DNA from: Lingula anatina
Lineage: Eukaryota > Brachiopoda > Lingulata > Lingulida > Lingulidae
Length of the DNA: 64,000 bases
Assembly: GCF_001039355.2 (NCBI RefSeq)
Contig: NW_019774836.1
Coordinates: forward strand, 404,714-468,713
Direction of reading: 5' to 3'
A program made the translations under genes and the position numbers. Every line of letters starts with the position of its first letter. The stretch's first letter is position 1. The notes beneath the pieces were generated by a model. That model did not search any database, was not told the origin of the DNA, and worked only from the letters and a program-made list of their open reading frames with translations. Shown piece by piece: positions 25,027-37,878 of the stretch.

Positions 25027-26500
25027 GAGCACGAGCGTTCGTGTGATAATAAACTAATATAAGGAAGTTTTTTTCTCTACCACCATCTTTCTTGCGAAGA
25101 ATATGTAATTGTATCATTTTGCAGTGATAAGTATACATGTACATGTTTTGGCACGTTTTTTGTATTTGTATATTAATTATGCCATGTTTTCTTCACTTTT
25201 CGGAAGAAAATAGATTCGCAATATTTATTTCAATTTTATTTCATTATTATTTTTTATTTGGAATGCTGCCTCGCTTTGCACAATACCTACTTACAGAATA
25301 AAGGGGGGGGGGGGGAATGAAACGTGAATTACCATTATCTGGCAATTCAAAGGGAATACATAATACTTGTAAAAAAAAAGTAAAATATGCAGTGGGGATC
25401 GAAAAAAGATGGAAAAATTGGGCCTTTTAGATTTGTTTGCTTAAATATACGTTGTAAGGTTTAAAATAAGTCAGTATACTTTTTTTTTAATTTTTCAGGT
25501 ACATCTATGGCTGCCCCTCATGTGGTATGTCTCGGTTATAGATATATTACTTAATAAATGATCTTAATATTACACAAATCTTCACTCAAAATTACAGCAG
25601 TTACATTTTCTGATACAGCTATGCACCGATGCTTTAAAGTGATACACTTTGTAGTAAGCGTCGTAAAAACTAGAGATGAACGGAGAAAAATCTTGCACAC
25701 CATCTGGCAATTGTTAACAACAGTTGAGTGAAATGTCATTGTGCGGTAAATTATTCTACTTTGCAGTTTAATTCTCGAGCCCTAACAAACGGTTTCGTCT
25801 CTTCCAGGCTGGAGCTGTTGCTTTGTTTTTGGAAACCAACCCGAATGCCACCCCAGCTGATGTCATGGACTGGCTTGTTACAAGGTTATTCTCTCTCTCT
25901 CTTTCTTTCTCCCTCTCTCTCTCTTTCTGTGTGGCGGAGCCGTATTCTCTCGTTGAGGGGACAGGTCAAGGATAAAAAACAGAAAATTTATAATGTGTCT
26001 TCGAGTTTCTCATGGATGAGCAGGTTTAAAAAGGCCGCGTTCACAACCAGTTGATCCGCGGACTACCCTGACCTCCCAAGCGCGCCGCCATCCACCAGGG
26101 GCAAAGCAATGAAAACTAGTTCGTCCGCGGATCAACTGCTTGTGAACACGTTCTAGTGCGTTTTTAATTTGACTTGGCTGGAATTACAGAAAGACTATAA
26201 TGTTGGAAAACTGCATCATTTTGGAGAAAAAAAATTGTGTGTAAATAAATAAATGAATAAATATTCTCATTTTAGCTCAACAAAAGATGGAAATATTTTT
26301 TTGTTTGTGTGCAAATAAATAAATAAATAAATAAATAAATAAATTCTCGTTTTAGCTCGACAAAAGAGGCCATCTCTGGGTTCCCCGTTGCTCCAGCCCA
26401 GTACAATGCGTTATGCTGCCTGTTCGGCCTGGACTGCTGCGAAGGGTCTCAACCCGGTACTAACACTCCCAACAGGTTCCTCTATGTAGGACACGTATAA
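18867..26500 (+). CDS. Secreted subtilisin/proteinase K-like serine protease, tandem copy 2
   Basis: Coding exons: 18867-18924, 19366-19449, 19863-20001, 20173-20263, 20875-20932, 21265-21301, 21712-21775, 22303-22369, 22933-23023, 23357-23425, 23752-23812, 24082-24158, 24368-24449, 24915-24972, 25499-25524, 25808-25884, 26356-26500; 427 residues. Layout matches copy 1 exon for exon. Only coding exon 4 (12 bases shorter) and the last exon differ in length, and all phases are conserved. Seen: signal peptide MKVQLLCLVVAFVAVANG, I9 propeptide, catalytic Asp155 (ILDTGID), His194 (GNGHGTHVA), Asn283 (AAAGNS), Ser348 (GTSMAAPHV), so it should be active. The tail has CC-x5-CC and ends NRFLYVGHV. The donor after 23812 is GTTGGT, weaker than GTAGGT in copy 1. 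The intron at 22370-22932 contains an assembly duplication, and the last intron contains a duplicated acceptor. Some exons are almost identical to copy 1 and others well diverged. Confidence 0.95.
20511..20649. mobile_element. Fold-back element, GATCGATC family, copy in protease 2 intron
   Basis: It starts near GGGTTCCCA with TTAGATCGATCCATC, has an interior CACGCTAAATTGCTATCAACTT, and ends near GATAAATTCATCGAGAAAGGGCCC. It shares these blocks with copies near 37879, 53680, 61101 and 63401. This copy is short and imperfect. Confidence 0.55.
20803..20849. repeat. (TTA)n microsatellite
   Basis: A run of about 15 ATT/TTA units in a protease 2 intron, just before the exon at 20875. A poly-A run lies near 20689-20714. 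Confidence 0.95.
22421..22760. repeat. Identical 150-bp direct duplication around a single N
   Basis: Bases 22441-22590 recur at 22611-22760 without a visible difference, separated by an N at 22591 and a poly-T/poly-G run that also repeats. An identical copy joined by a single N inside an intron points to a gap-closing artefact, not biology. Confidence 0.85.
24981..25024. repeat. (CT)n microsatellite
   Basis: Uninterrupted CT run starting nine bases after the donor of the 24915-24972 exon. A CT run also follows the matching exon in copy 1 (14619-14638), so it predates the gene duplication or arose twice. Confidence 0.9.
26024..26171. mobile_element. Hairpin element (MITE-like) in the last intron of protease 2
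   Basis: The inverted arms read CGCGTTCACAACCAGTTGAT / ATCAACTGCTTGTGAACACG, with CCGCGGA next to them and a TTTAAAAA extension. They enclose about 60 bases. No transposase and no certain target-site duplication were seen. Confidence 0.65.
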
Positions 26501-26536
26501 ACTACAGTACCCAGCGCCAGCTGAAACCGTATCTTA

Positions 26537-26542
26537 AATAAA
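26537..26542 (+). terminator. Poly(A) signal of protease copy 2
   Basis: AATAAA lies 37 bases after the TAA stop, the same spacing class as in copy 1. Confidence 0.75.
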
Positions 26543-26650
26543 AGACTCTAAAATTTCAGCCCTTTTTGGAATATGGTGTAAAAATCGAATAAGTGGGAAA
26601 ATAAATTTTGATTTGGCAAATGAAACTATTTTCTGTTTTGTGTTTTGTTT

Positions 26651-26687
<37 letters not shown>

Positions 26688-29249
26688 CTCTAATTACTCC
26701 TTTGAGGGAAAAAGTCTGCGAAAGATAAGTTGATGGTTTTTATCTTACGGATTTATAATTTAGAAAATGACATAAAATCGGAAGTATTATTTTGTGGGAA
26801 AACAAATAGAGGCGCAAACGTTGAGGAAAAATATCTATAAGTTTGCTACAATCACTTAAATTGGCAAATTATCACGTTGCTTTTACTGTGATTAATTTCA
26901 TTTCACATTGTATTTAGAAGATACTGCTTCAAAGAGCAGCAACTTTCAGTGAAAAAAATCAGTTCCTTAGCCCTCATAGTTCAAGAAGCCATCAAGATCA
27001 GAAGCTCGACACAATTTGTGTTGTGCTTTATACATGTTCTCAACAAACACAATAGGGCTCTGGTGCTCATAGAAAGAAAAATTAACTACTTGTAACATCG
27101 TGAGAAATTTAGAGAGTATCAATAAAATGACTGAAATTCCTTTTAAAATACGCCCGAAAATTGGTCTACACTTTGAGAGCATGAATTTGGGCTAACTTAA
27201 GGTAAATTATACATGTTTAATGAGAAGATACCAAAATATAGCAAGTATTGGTCAGGAATGTAAGTGCAGAAAATTTAGTATTTTTTACTTTGTTTGTTTG
27301 ATGGGAGCAGGCAAAGTAGGGCATGAATCTTCATTAATGACCCTTTCTGTGTTAATTGAATAGGTTATCGCTTGCTGTGCCTTGAAATATTTTCGGAATT
27401 TCAATTCACCATTCCCTTTCGCTGACCAGTCGGGTCGATTTCATCTTGAACATAATTTATGTCCAAGATTTCATGTAGATCACTCCGACACGCGCTATCC
27501 TCTCATAATATGAGTGCATTTTTCGTGTTTAAAGAACCCGACCTACCCACTGTGTTCATTTTGGCCATTTGATAGCACACCTATTTATATGTCATGTGTC
27601 AATTAAAGACTCATATTTACGGTGCAACCTTGCATTTAGATCAGTTTTTCAGTGGATCAAGTCTGCTATTGTCACACTTTCAAAGTCACGTTTCATGCGA
27701 CACCTTTATGACCTTCACTTCTATTAAAAAACGCAAATGTAGAATATGCGTATCGGAATTAATAATATTTACGGATACACGTATATATATTCTGTTGTCA
27801 GCGCTTATCATTCGTCCTTGTTAGAATATAGTAACAACCAGTCTATATGGAAAAGGTAATAATCGCACGTTCAATAAAATGAAATGTTCACCTTGTTGTC
27901 ATCGACTCCGTTTTATTTATGAAACCAAATGAAAAAAAAAAAAACAAGAGAAAAAAATTACAGAGAAAACCGCTTAGAGCGATACAAAATAGAGATAAAA
28001 ATCTCAAACCTGCGTACCCAGTTTTTTTAACTGTGTGTAAAGTTTGGTCGCCAGATAGAAAATGAAACACTCCCCCCCAAAAGCTACTCAACATAACCAA
28101 TGCTTCACAAATCAATTCACTGCACAAATTACCATCTTGGAATCCCACTAAAGCTATTTATTTATGTAATTCCTGTCAAACTCAATTACCTACTTTATTC
28201 TCAAAACAACAGTTGTGTTTTTTCAAAGTTAAGTTTGCCATTTATATATTCATATATCACTTAATTTTTTTTTTACTTGTCATTTGAATAAAGGGTGGCC
28301 TAGTTTAGGGCTAAAATTATCAATGATATATTGACTTGTTCTTGTATATTTAACTTACCCCAGTCAAAGACGGAAAAGCAAATATGAACATTTGTTCTCC
28401 CTTTTTCAGAACCTTATCATCAATACAACATTTCCCCTGCTATACTATTTGAAAAGTGGGAAAATATCGTTATTCATACTTAACATTTCACGCCAGCCTT
28501 CGCTGGTGAAGTACAGAGATAGATAACATGATACACTATATATAGCCAAAACACGATAAAAATTGCTTCTTCTTTTCTTTCAAACATGTAGATCACAACA
28601 AGATATTTTTTTATCCTTGCCTTTCCTCCCCTTTCTCTGCTCTCCCCACCTTAGCAAAATATATATGGAGTCCTTCTTGTGATATACAATCAGTTACTTA
28701 TGTACACTATAACGTGCTAAAACGATGAGTCATGTTCTTAACGGATCGTTAAACAGACATTTTATTTGAATAACCTCGACCATTTCTCGGATGACGGCGC
28801 ATTCACGCCCTGTTTTTAGAGCGCCTTCCCAAAGAAATTATCCTTCTACGTAGATTAATCCAACTCCGCAGTGACTCTCGCTGAATGCTATAAGATTAGC
28901 AGATTAACAAGCCTCTTCCTGGCGTCGAATAGAATACGGAAAAGCTACAGAAGTACGTTGGAAACGAGGCCTGTTAATTCATCTATCAATCTGATTGCAT
29001 ACAAACAGAGTCCACGTATAGTTGGTTTGATCTACGTTGAACTATAGTTTCATTCGAAATGAGCCCTTAGAATCGTGGATTCCTACTCTCTGACCACAGA
29101 CTCCGCTTGTAGCCTGTTTTAAAATCATTGGATCGGACCTTTTCTTCAATTCTGTACATTTTCCGGACGTCCGTGTGATAACAGTAGATTCCGTTGTTTT
29201 CTGAACCGTGCCGCGTGTCGCACACCTTGTTCTCTGTCAGTTTTATATA
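26543..29249. other. Intergenic, no gene seen
   Basis: AT-rich. A CT run lies at 26657-26690. Reading frames are short with no recognisable motif. Near 28843-29035 there are fragments (GTAGATTAATCCAACTC, GACTCTCGCTGAATGC, and a distant inverted TTGGTTTGATCTAC) related to the GATCGATC fold-back family. Confidence 0.6.
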
Positions 29250-29420
29250 GGCCTCATTCAGAATAGTGGACTAGCTAGTTCGAGGATCAAATGTGGCCGA
29301 CACGCTTGAATACTTCCCCACAAGATATCTGTTCAGTGTCTATTAGAGAGAAGACGACAAGCTTTGTAGTGGGTCATATTTGACCCTTGGACTAGTTAGT
29401 CCCCTATTCTGAATGGGGCC
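29250..29420. mobile_element. MITE-like hairpin, CATTCAGAATAGGGG family, copy 1
   Basis: Left end GCCTCATTCAGAATAGTGGA..., right end ...TCCCCTATTCTGAATGGGGC. The arms are about 30 bases and extend inward imperfectly (GGATCAAATGTGG / CATATTTGACCC). At 171 bp it has no coding capacity. A second full copy lies at 40801-40979. Confidence 0.75.
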
Positions 29421-29738
29421 ATTGACTGCCCTATGTCTTATGTTATACCACAATAGTCAACATGTGCTCTACAATACCCAGCCTAGTTATATATACGCTC
29501 GCACGAGATACCTAGGTTAAGGTGTAAGGTTACAGTCGGACCACAAAAGAACCTTCCTTAACACACTACTCCTCGCTGACACCTACGTGAATGACAGTGA
29601 CAGTTACCACAACATAGACTGACAGAATAGTTAGGTATATTATATATCCTGCCTTTGAAGGGAGAACGCAGGTGTAAGTACGGGTAAGGGAGTGGACAGA
29701 GTGGTGTATTGCGTGATGTGGAGACATTCTTCCCCGGG

Positions 29739-29740
<2 letters not shown>

Positions 29741-29803
<63 letters not shown>
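29741..29803. repeat. (TA)n microsatellite
   Basis: Uninterrupted TA run of about 60 bases. Confidence 0.95.
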
Positions 29804-29807
<4 letters not shown>

Positions 29808-29953
29808 ACAAGGAAGTGATGCAGAAATCTGTGCACAGTTTTCTTTTACTCTCTTATTAAGTGTAGGCCTACATTGGTGACACAGTTTAGGAGTCTCTTT
29901 GCATTCTACAGCTTGGAAATCGCCATTCCCCCCCCCCTCCCCCATCGAGANAA

Positions 29954-31995
29954 AACGTTTATAATATGGATGCTTTTATTCGTTCTTCAGCTGATAACAT
30001 CGATAATTGTCTCTTAAATGTATTTCGACCTTTGAATAAAAAAATTAAAAACATTTTTTTTATGTTCCTTAACAAGTTAGCCTACAGATACATATAGTCA
30101 AGTGACCACACTTTTATTGGAAAATAGAGAATTTAAGTAGGCAAACGAAGAAGACAACATATCGGAACAAATTTATGAAAATTAATGTGTACATTTACTA
30201 CCGTACGAACGTCACTTTTATCTGACACATCTAAAATAAATCATAAAAACACCCTAAAAACTTTTTAATTAGAGCTCTGTCTAAGGTCAAGTGAGGAAAA
30301 GACTTATCAAGGTATTCACTTACAGTGTAATTATAATGTAATTATAATGATTGAGTAATACCTTTAGTTAGCTACTACGCTCAGTGAAAACCCCTTGTTA
30401 CACCTTGCGCCCCATTCTATATTGAACATATATTTACATATAAAAGGGACAACATCATGCGTTTAGCGTCATAACTATTGTTGCGGGCTCACGCTTTAGA
30501 AACTCTCGGCTCTGTATTGATCGCGTATTAGCACTGACGCAGAGGTGGCAACCATATTGGCGACATACACGACCACGGGGGCAGGAGCATTTATAATTAA
30601 AGATCTTTCAGAAATATTAGCGGATTCGTTCCACCATTTATGAGTATTTTTTGCAACATTTCATGAGGATCTCACGTTTAACTGTGACGGTGTAATCAAG
30701 CTTAACAAAGGTTGCTTGAACACGGATACAAGGTAACTGAGTAAAACCAGGCATCAAATTCAGTGGTGACATTTCTATGTAGCGGGTATAACAGGTGAGA
30801 TTCATATTTTTCTAAGCGGGCGAAGACTGATAGGGGTATCTTAAGTTTGCATGGTAGGCTTGTTCAGACTTTCTTCATCTACTGGTAGACCACAGGTACT
30901 GGTAGATAGAACCATGCCAGTAAGACCACAAAAGACGGTAACTAAATGCCTGAAATTGGTGGTATTGATCGAGAGCTTTGTGGCTAGGGCAGGAGCCATG
31001 TTTCTCTGAAAGAATTCGCGGATGCTAGTAACTACACGAGAGCCGTCACTTAGATTCAGTTGTTTCCACACGTGGGTAGGTACAACTGTCTTCTATTTAG
31101 TCAAGACTGGGACCCACATCGAACTAACTGGATAGAGCTCACTTGTGCCTAGGCCTGTACCGGGTAGGTATACATTTGGGGAAATTTTGATGATTATAGT
31201 TACGGTTTCTGAGCCTTTTTTTCCAGTTTCTTCTAAGACTAACTTCACCATTAGTCTGCATAACGGCACGAGGTAGGGGAACCATATCTTCAATATGTGC
31301 CTATACTTGAATTCTGTATACTATTTTAGAGGGTAAATGAGCAAAAAAGATACTAATAGCCTCTAGTGTCTTCCGTAGGAGGTAGGATGGCTTGGCTTCA
31401 AGGATCTTGGTTGAAATTCAGGCTGGTCGTAAGCTAAAGGTGTAAAAATATTTCAGCTTATGTTTTATAATAATCATATATGATACCCGGTAGTTTAGAG
31501 CCCATTCTCTGACCACAGGTTAGCTAGTAGTCTGTACTCAATTAGTATATCGTATTCTTCAGCTTTGCATACTATTTTAGATCCCCTTGTGATATAAGAG
31601 AGTATACCGGACTCGGCCTATACTTAATTTTTTTAATACTATTTTAGAGGCCTCTGTCATCAATGGGTGGGGCGTAATCTGTATTAAGTAAACGACAAGA
31701 TGTCCAGTCCATGCACTGTAGCGGAACAGTAGATAAAACTGTTCACCGTTTCACTCGTTTATAGGCCATAAAATTATTTGAGCAGAGATATTACTGGACT
31801 GATATGTGCGCGAATATCCCTGTCTGTGATGATAAAAAAATTGCTTCAAGCTGTACCGTGGAATATTAGGAAAACTCTAACTCAGTGGTTCCCATAGACC
31901 CCATTCAGAATAGGGGACTAAATAGTCCGAGGGTCAAATATGGCTGCCCCTGACGTCCCGAGCTACCACCCCGTATGAAATGTGTTCTAATACAA

Positions 31996-32031
<36 letters not shown>

Positions 32032-32431
32032 CGTGGTCAGTGGTAGTCTGTCAAAGCCCTATGTCTCGTCTGCAATTGTCCCACATCCGTGTCTCATAAG
32101 GCATCCCCCAGTTGAAATTTAATTCCAATAACAAACTCCCTACCTCTAGCGCAGTTTTATAAACCTAAACAATGAACTAAACAACGTTTGTTGGCATTGT
32201 AGACGGAGTAAGGCAAGGTCACCGCGGGCGTGTCCCTCTCCTTTCTAACTTCTGGGGTCACCCCTTTCTCTGTCACCTGGCATAACAAAAAGCAAAGCAA
32301 GCGAAGATGATAGCAAGCAATTTTTACACATCTACGCCCCACCTACCCCTGTACAATGTTTACTTTGTCCTCCATCTGCTGTTTTATATAAATTTAGTCC
32401 CGCGAAGCGAGCGAAGAGATTTCTTTTAAAG
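29954..32431. repeat. 2.5-kb duplicated block, first copy
   Basis: It begins three bases after an N at 29951 with AACGTTTATAATATGGATGC and ends at GAGATTTCTTTTAAAG. It matches 32817-35276 along its whole length with scattered substitutions and small indels. Inside it are an (AAT)n run (31996-32030) and a lone left end of the CATTCAGAATAGGGG element (31897-31955). No coding region was recognised. Confidence 0.85.
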
Positions 32432-32815
32432 GATTTGCTTCATACCGTCAGAATGGCCTCAACGGAACATATTCTTCAGAAAACATGCCCAACTAACGAT
32501 ATCTTTATTCAAATACACAAATAAAAAGATCATTTTGTAAATTTTTGGCTTTAAAAAACGTCCTATTTGCTCGGCCTGAGAGTTAATGAGCTACGTGGTC
32601 ACGTGGTCCGATGACGACATTCGAGCCACTGGAGAACAGAGCGTGCTTAGCTGTCAAACTGAGCTGCATTGTCTACCTGTAAGATGACTTCTCTGGCTTC
32701 TGATAAAAGTTAATACTCATTCAAATCTCTTACCCGAGGGATCTAAATCCTCATGAAGCTGTGTAAAACCATTATCGTCTAGTCAATTCTTTAACGAGGA
32801 TTTAATTATGGTTAN
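32432..32815. other. Unique sequence between the two 2.5-kb copies
   Basis: A single-copy stretch that ends at an N at 32815. Nothing coding was seen. Confidence 0.6.
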
Positions 32816-32816
32816 G

Positions 32817-34835
32817 AACGTTTATAATATGGATGCTTTTATTCGTTCTTCAGCTGATAACATCGATAATTGTCTCTTAAATGTATTTCGACCTTTGAAT
32901 AAAAAAATTAAAAACATTTTTTTTATGTTCCTTAACAAGTTAGCCTACAGATACATATAGTCAAGTGACCACACTTTCATTGGAAAATAGAGAATTTAAG
33001 TAAGCAAACGAAGAAGACAACATATCGGAACAAATTTATGAAAATTAATGTGTACATTTACTACCGTACGAACGTCACTTTTATCTGACACATCTAAAAT
33101 AAATCATAAAAACACCCTAAAAACTTTTTAATTAGAGCTCTGTCTAAGGTCAAGTGAGGAAAAGACTTATCAAGGTATTCACTTACAGTGTAATTATAAT
33201 GTAATTATAATGATTGAGTAATACCTTTTGTTAGCTACTACGCTCAGTGAAAACCCCTTGTTACACCTTGCGCCCCATTCTATATTGAACATATATTTAC
33301 ATATAAAGGGACAACATCATGCGTTTAGCGTCATAACTATTGTTGCGGGCTCATGCTTTAGAAACTCTCGGCTCTGTATTGATCGCGTATTAGCACTGAC
33401 GCAGAGGTGGCAACCATATTGGCGACACACACGAATACGGGGGGAAGGAGCATTTATAATTAACCATCTCTCAGAAATATTAGCGGATTCGTTACACCAT
33501 TTATGAGTATTTTTTGCAACATTTCAAGAGGATCTCACCTTTAACTGTGACGGTGTAATCAATCTTAACAAAGGCTGCTCGAATACGGATACAGGGTAAC
33601 TGGGTACAACCAGGCATCAAATTCAGTGGTGACATTTCTATGTAGCGGGTATAACAGGTGAGATTCATATTTTCTAAGCGGGCGAAGACGGATAGGGGTA
33701 TCTTAAGTTTGCATGGTAGGCTTGTTCAGACTTTCTTCATCTACTGGTAGACCACAGGTAGATAGAACCATGCCATTATGACCACAAAAGACGGTAACTA
33801 AATGCCTGAAATTGGTAGTATTGATCGAGAGCTATGTGGCTAGAGTAGGAGTCATGTTTGAAAGAATTCGCGGATGCTAGTAACTACACGAGAGCCGTCA
33901 CTTAGATTCAGTGGGTAGGTACAACTGACTTCTATTTAGTCAAGACTGGGACCCACATCGAACTAACTGGATAGAGCTCACTTGTGCCTAGGCCTGTACC
34001 GGGTAGGTATACATTTGGGGAAATTTTGATGATTATAGTTACGGTTTCTGAGCCTTTTTTTTTCAGTTTCTTCTAAGACTAACTTCACCATTAGTCTGCA
34101 TAACGGCATGAGGTAGGGGAACCATATCTTCAATATGTGCCTATACTTGAATTCTGTATACTATTTGAGAGGGTAAATGAGCAAAAAAGATACTAATAGC
34201 CTCTAGTGTCTTCCGTAGGAGGTAGGATGGCTTGAATTCAAGGATCTTGGTTGAAATTCAGGCTGGTCGTAAGCTAAAGGTGTGAAAATATTTCAGCTTA
34301 TGTTTTATAATAATCATATATGATACCCGGTAGTTTAGAGACCATTCTCTGACGACAGGTTAGCAAGTAGTCTGTACTCAATTAGTATATCATATTCTTC
34401 AGCTTTGCATACTAGTTCAGATGCCCTTGTGATATAAGAGAGTATACCGGACTCAGCCTAAACTTGATTTTTTTTAATACTATTTTTGAGGCCTCTGTCA
34501 TCAATGGGTGGGGCGTAATCTGTATTAAGTAAACGACAAGATGTCCAGTCCATGCACTGTAGCGGAACAGTAGATAAAACTGTTCACCGTTTCACTCGTT
34601 TATAGGCCATAAAATTATTTGAGCAGAGATATTACGGGACTGATATGTGCGTGAATATTCCTGTCTGTGATGATAAAAAATTGCTTCAAGCTGTACCGTG
34701 GAATATTAGGAAAACTCTAACTCAGTGGTTCCCATAGACCCCATTCAGAATAGGGGACTAAATAGTCCGAGGGTCAAATATGGCTGCCCCTGACGTCCCG
34801 AGCTACCACCCCGTATGAAATGTGTTCTAATACAA

Positions 34836-34888
<53 letters not shown>

Positions 34889-35276
34889 TCGTGGTCAGTG
34901 CTAGTCTGTCAAAGCCCTATGTCTCGTCTGCAATTGTCCCACATCCGTGTCTCATAAGGCATCCCCCAGTTGAAATTTAATTCCAATAACAAACGCCCTA
35001 CCTCTAGCGCAGTTTTATAAACCTAAAAAATGAACTAAACAATATCTGTTGGCATTGTAGACGGAGTAAGGCAAGGTCACGGCGGGCGTGTCCCTCTCCT
35101 TTCTAGCTTCTGAGGTCACCCCTTTTCCGTCACCTGGCATAACAAAAAGCAAAGCAAGCGAAGATGATAGCAAGCAATTTTTACACATTTAGGCCCCACA
35201 TACTATGTTAACTTTGTCCTCCCTCTCCTGCTTTATATTTAGTCCCGCGAAGGGAGCGAAGAGATTTCTTTTAAAG
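32817..35276. repeat. 2.5-kb duplicated block, second copy
   Basis: Near-identical partner of 29954-32431. It differs by substitutions, a few deletions (for example around 33760 and 33860) and a longer (AAT)n run at 34836-34886. This level and pattern of difference is what two alleles of a polymorphic invertebrate show. Confidence 0.85.
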
Positions 35277-35474
35277 AGAGAATTTTTTTTTGCCAAAGAC
35301 TGACCTGCTGGCTTAGGAAAAGTTACATGTACGCACATACAAGTTAATCAAAATTTGAAATCATGTGATAGTAGAGAATTTGACTTGGAAGAGAGCCCTC
35401 TGACTCCTGAGAAACAGCTGTTGTAGCTAGGCTTAGAACTTCATCGGGTAGCATATAGACAGCGCTTAGTATAA

Positions 35475-35562
<88 letters not shown>

Positions 35563-36179
35563 AATAAAAAAACGTATATGTCCTTTCTGTAAAGTGAGAG
35601 TAGATAAGCTACATTTAATATACAGCTGAGGTGCCACATTTATATACAATATACTTTAATTCATCCTTATGCATCAAGTAGGACTGATGGAAATATTAAA
35701 AAATAATAATAAACAAGATAGCACTATGACTGCGCTACGTGTACTTATATACAAATCTACTAAAACCACTTCACAATAAGTTGCTATATACAGATCATTT
35801 AGTGCTCCCATATATTACAAAGCGAGGGATGCAGCACTATTTCTTTATATACAAGGTACGGTCAGTCATAAAAAAAATATCCCCAACTTTCGTTACATAA
35901 GTGATCATGAGGAGTTGGTATTTTTAACAAAGGACAAGACCCAAACTCAATATAGAGGTGCATTTCACAAGCCGAAATTTCACAAGTCTGAAAATAAAAT
36001 AAAATAAATAAATAAAATAAATAAATAAATAAAAAATACGAAAAATAAAAATGAAAGAATTTGAAGTTGTGTTTTAAAACATTTATGCGTACGGAACAAA
36101 TCCTCATGTACTTTCTATTATGGTCTATCATAAATGTTCTAGTAAAAAACATAATTGTATGTTCTGGAACACATACATT

Positions 36180-36218
<39 letters not shown>

Positions 36219-37041
36219 TTTGTATCGTGTTCCAAATACTGCTGAGTGATTCAGCGGTTGTAAATTATAGCTGGCTAAGGACGTCTTAATGAATATTTTA
36301 ATTTTAACTCAGGTGGCTTTGCGTCATGGCTAAGGTAACGTATGTTCCCATGAAAAATATGTCAGACAAGGTTATACTTGTCCAAGCACTTACTGCAATA
36401 AGTTATGTTGTCAGCTGAATCATCTGTAGTGTGAAGCTTGACATTTATGACATAATTCTTTGCACCGCGCATAAACAAAGTTCAGTTAATGCTTCTTTGT
36501 CTGTCGGTATACCGCAATTTTCTTTATATGATATTCAGTGACCGACATACTAAAAGCGTACATAAAAATTCATCGCTCTATACAGAAGATTATCATGTTT
36601 TTTACAACGTTATGCATGAAGGACATAGATTAAAAAAACAAAACCAGGGCTGTTCGAATTTTCAAAGTGAGTAAAACACTTCCGGATCTGAAAGTGTTCC
36701 ATTTGTGACTGTAACGTGTTTCTTTTTAGGTTTTGATGGTGAATTATTTTTTATTATTCATGGTTCTAGTGCAGTGAAACTTTCATACGAACTTGTGCAT
36801 GTAGGACCCTAAAATTATCAAACATAATTTCTAATCTGTACACTTAATATTTTTAAGAGCGTGCCTCTGACCTCATTTGCACCTCTTTATTGGATTTGGG
36901 TGATAAAAAGCCGTCCTTGAATATGGGTCGTTACGTAGCAGTATGTTTTCAAATTCGTGGTGATCCCTTGATGGTGCATAATTAGAATTTCTAACAATAT
37001 ATATTTTGAGCAAAAATGTCTATCAGCTTGGTAGTTGGATC
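35277..37041. other. Intergenic with long (TA)n and (TTTA)n tracts
   Basis: A (TA)n run fills 35477-35556, AAATA/AATAA units occur at 35993-36033, and a TTTA run lies at 36179-36222. No gene seen. Confidence 0.65.
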
Positions 37042-37146
37042 ATAAATGAAAATTATCAAACACAAGCCGAAATATTTTCAGCCCAGTTTGGCTGTAATCT
37101 AACGGTATGAAAATATTTCGGCTTTTGTTTGATAATTTTCATTTAT
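37042..37146. mobile_element. Near-perfect 39-bp inverted repeat (hairpin element)
   Basis: The left arm begins ATAAATGAAAATTATCAAAC and the right arm ends GTTTGATAATTTTCATTTAT, with AAGCCGAAATATTTTCA / TGAAAATATTTCGGCTT inside. The arms differ at one or two bases around a loop of about 27 bases. It could be a MITE or other hairpin-forming DNA. Confidence 0.7.
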
Positions 37147-37878
37147 AATATATATTTTATTTTAACCTCTATTGTGTTGTATTATATTGCACTGTATTGT
37201 TTTTTTTTCTATGGATTTAATTTGTAGTACTTAGTCACACTGGTATCTATCAACATGACGTCATTATGTCTCGCCCAGAACTTGTAGTCTAGCTATTACC
37301 CATACATGTACCTCTACCGGTGTTATAGACCTTGGGTCCATTATGGTTAAATTATTTATCCATCATGCATTTTAGTGGCAACATTATAAGCGAGAGTGAT
37401 TTTATAGGTGTTAAAATGGATGACATTCACGTGCATACATACAGGGGGTATTGTGTATTACAAGCCGTAACTATTGTGTAATTTTAATTAGATTAGTTAA
37501 AACTATCCAGAGTGCTGGCTAGGGTCAAGTGAGAGAAAAACAACGATAGAGGTAAGACTTTTTAACTGATTCTAATTATAATAATTGAGTAATAACGTTG
37601 CATTGTTCTGTCGAGTTAATGACATCGCCTTGGTGAAACAGCCGTGGTTCCCATGTAGAGGACGCAGGGTTGTATATTATCCATATACTGTCACAGTATC
37701 TGTCTATTGCAAGTTGTTTTCCCTCTGATTCGGAGAATAGAGGAAACTACTTCCATCTGATAGTACATGCTTTATTCATACTTTCTTCACCATAATAATA
37801 ATAATAATAGTAATAATAATAATAACAGTAAGAGTCTTTAGTTGAGCAGCTTGAGAAATGGCCCTTAACTTAGGGCGT

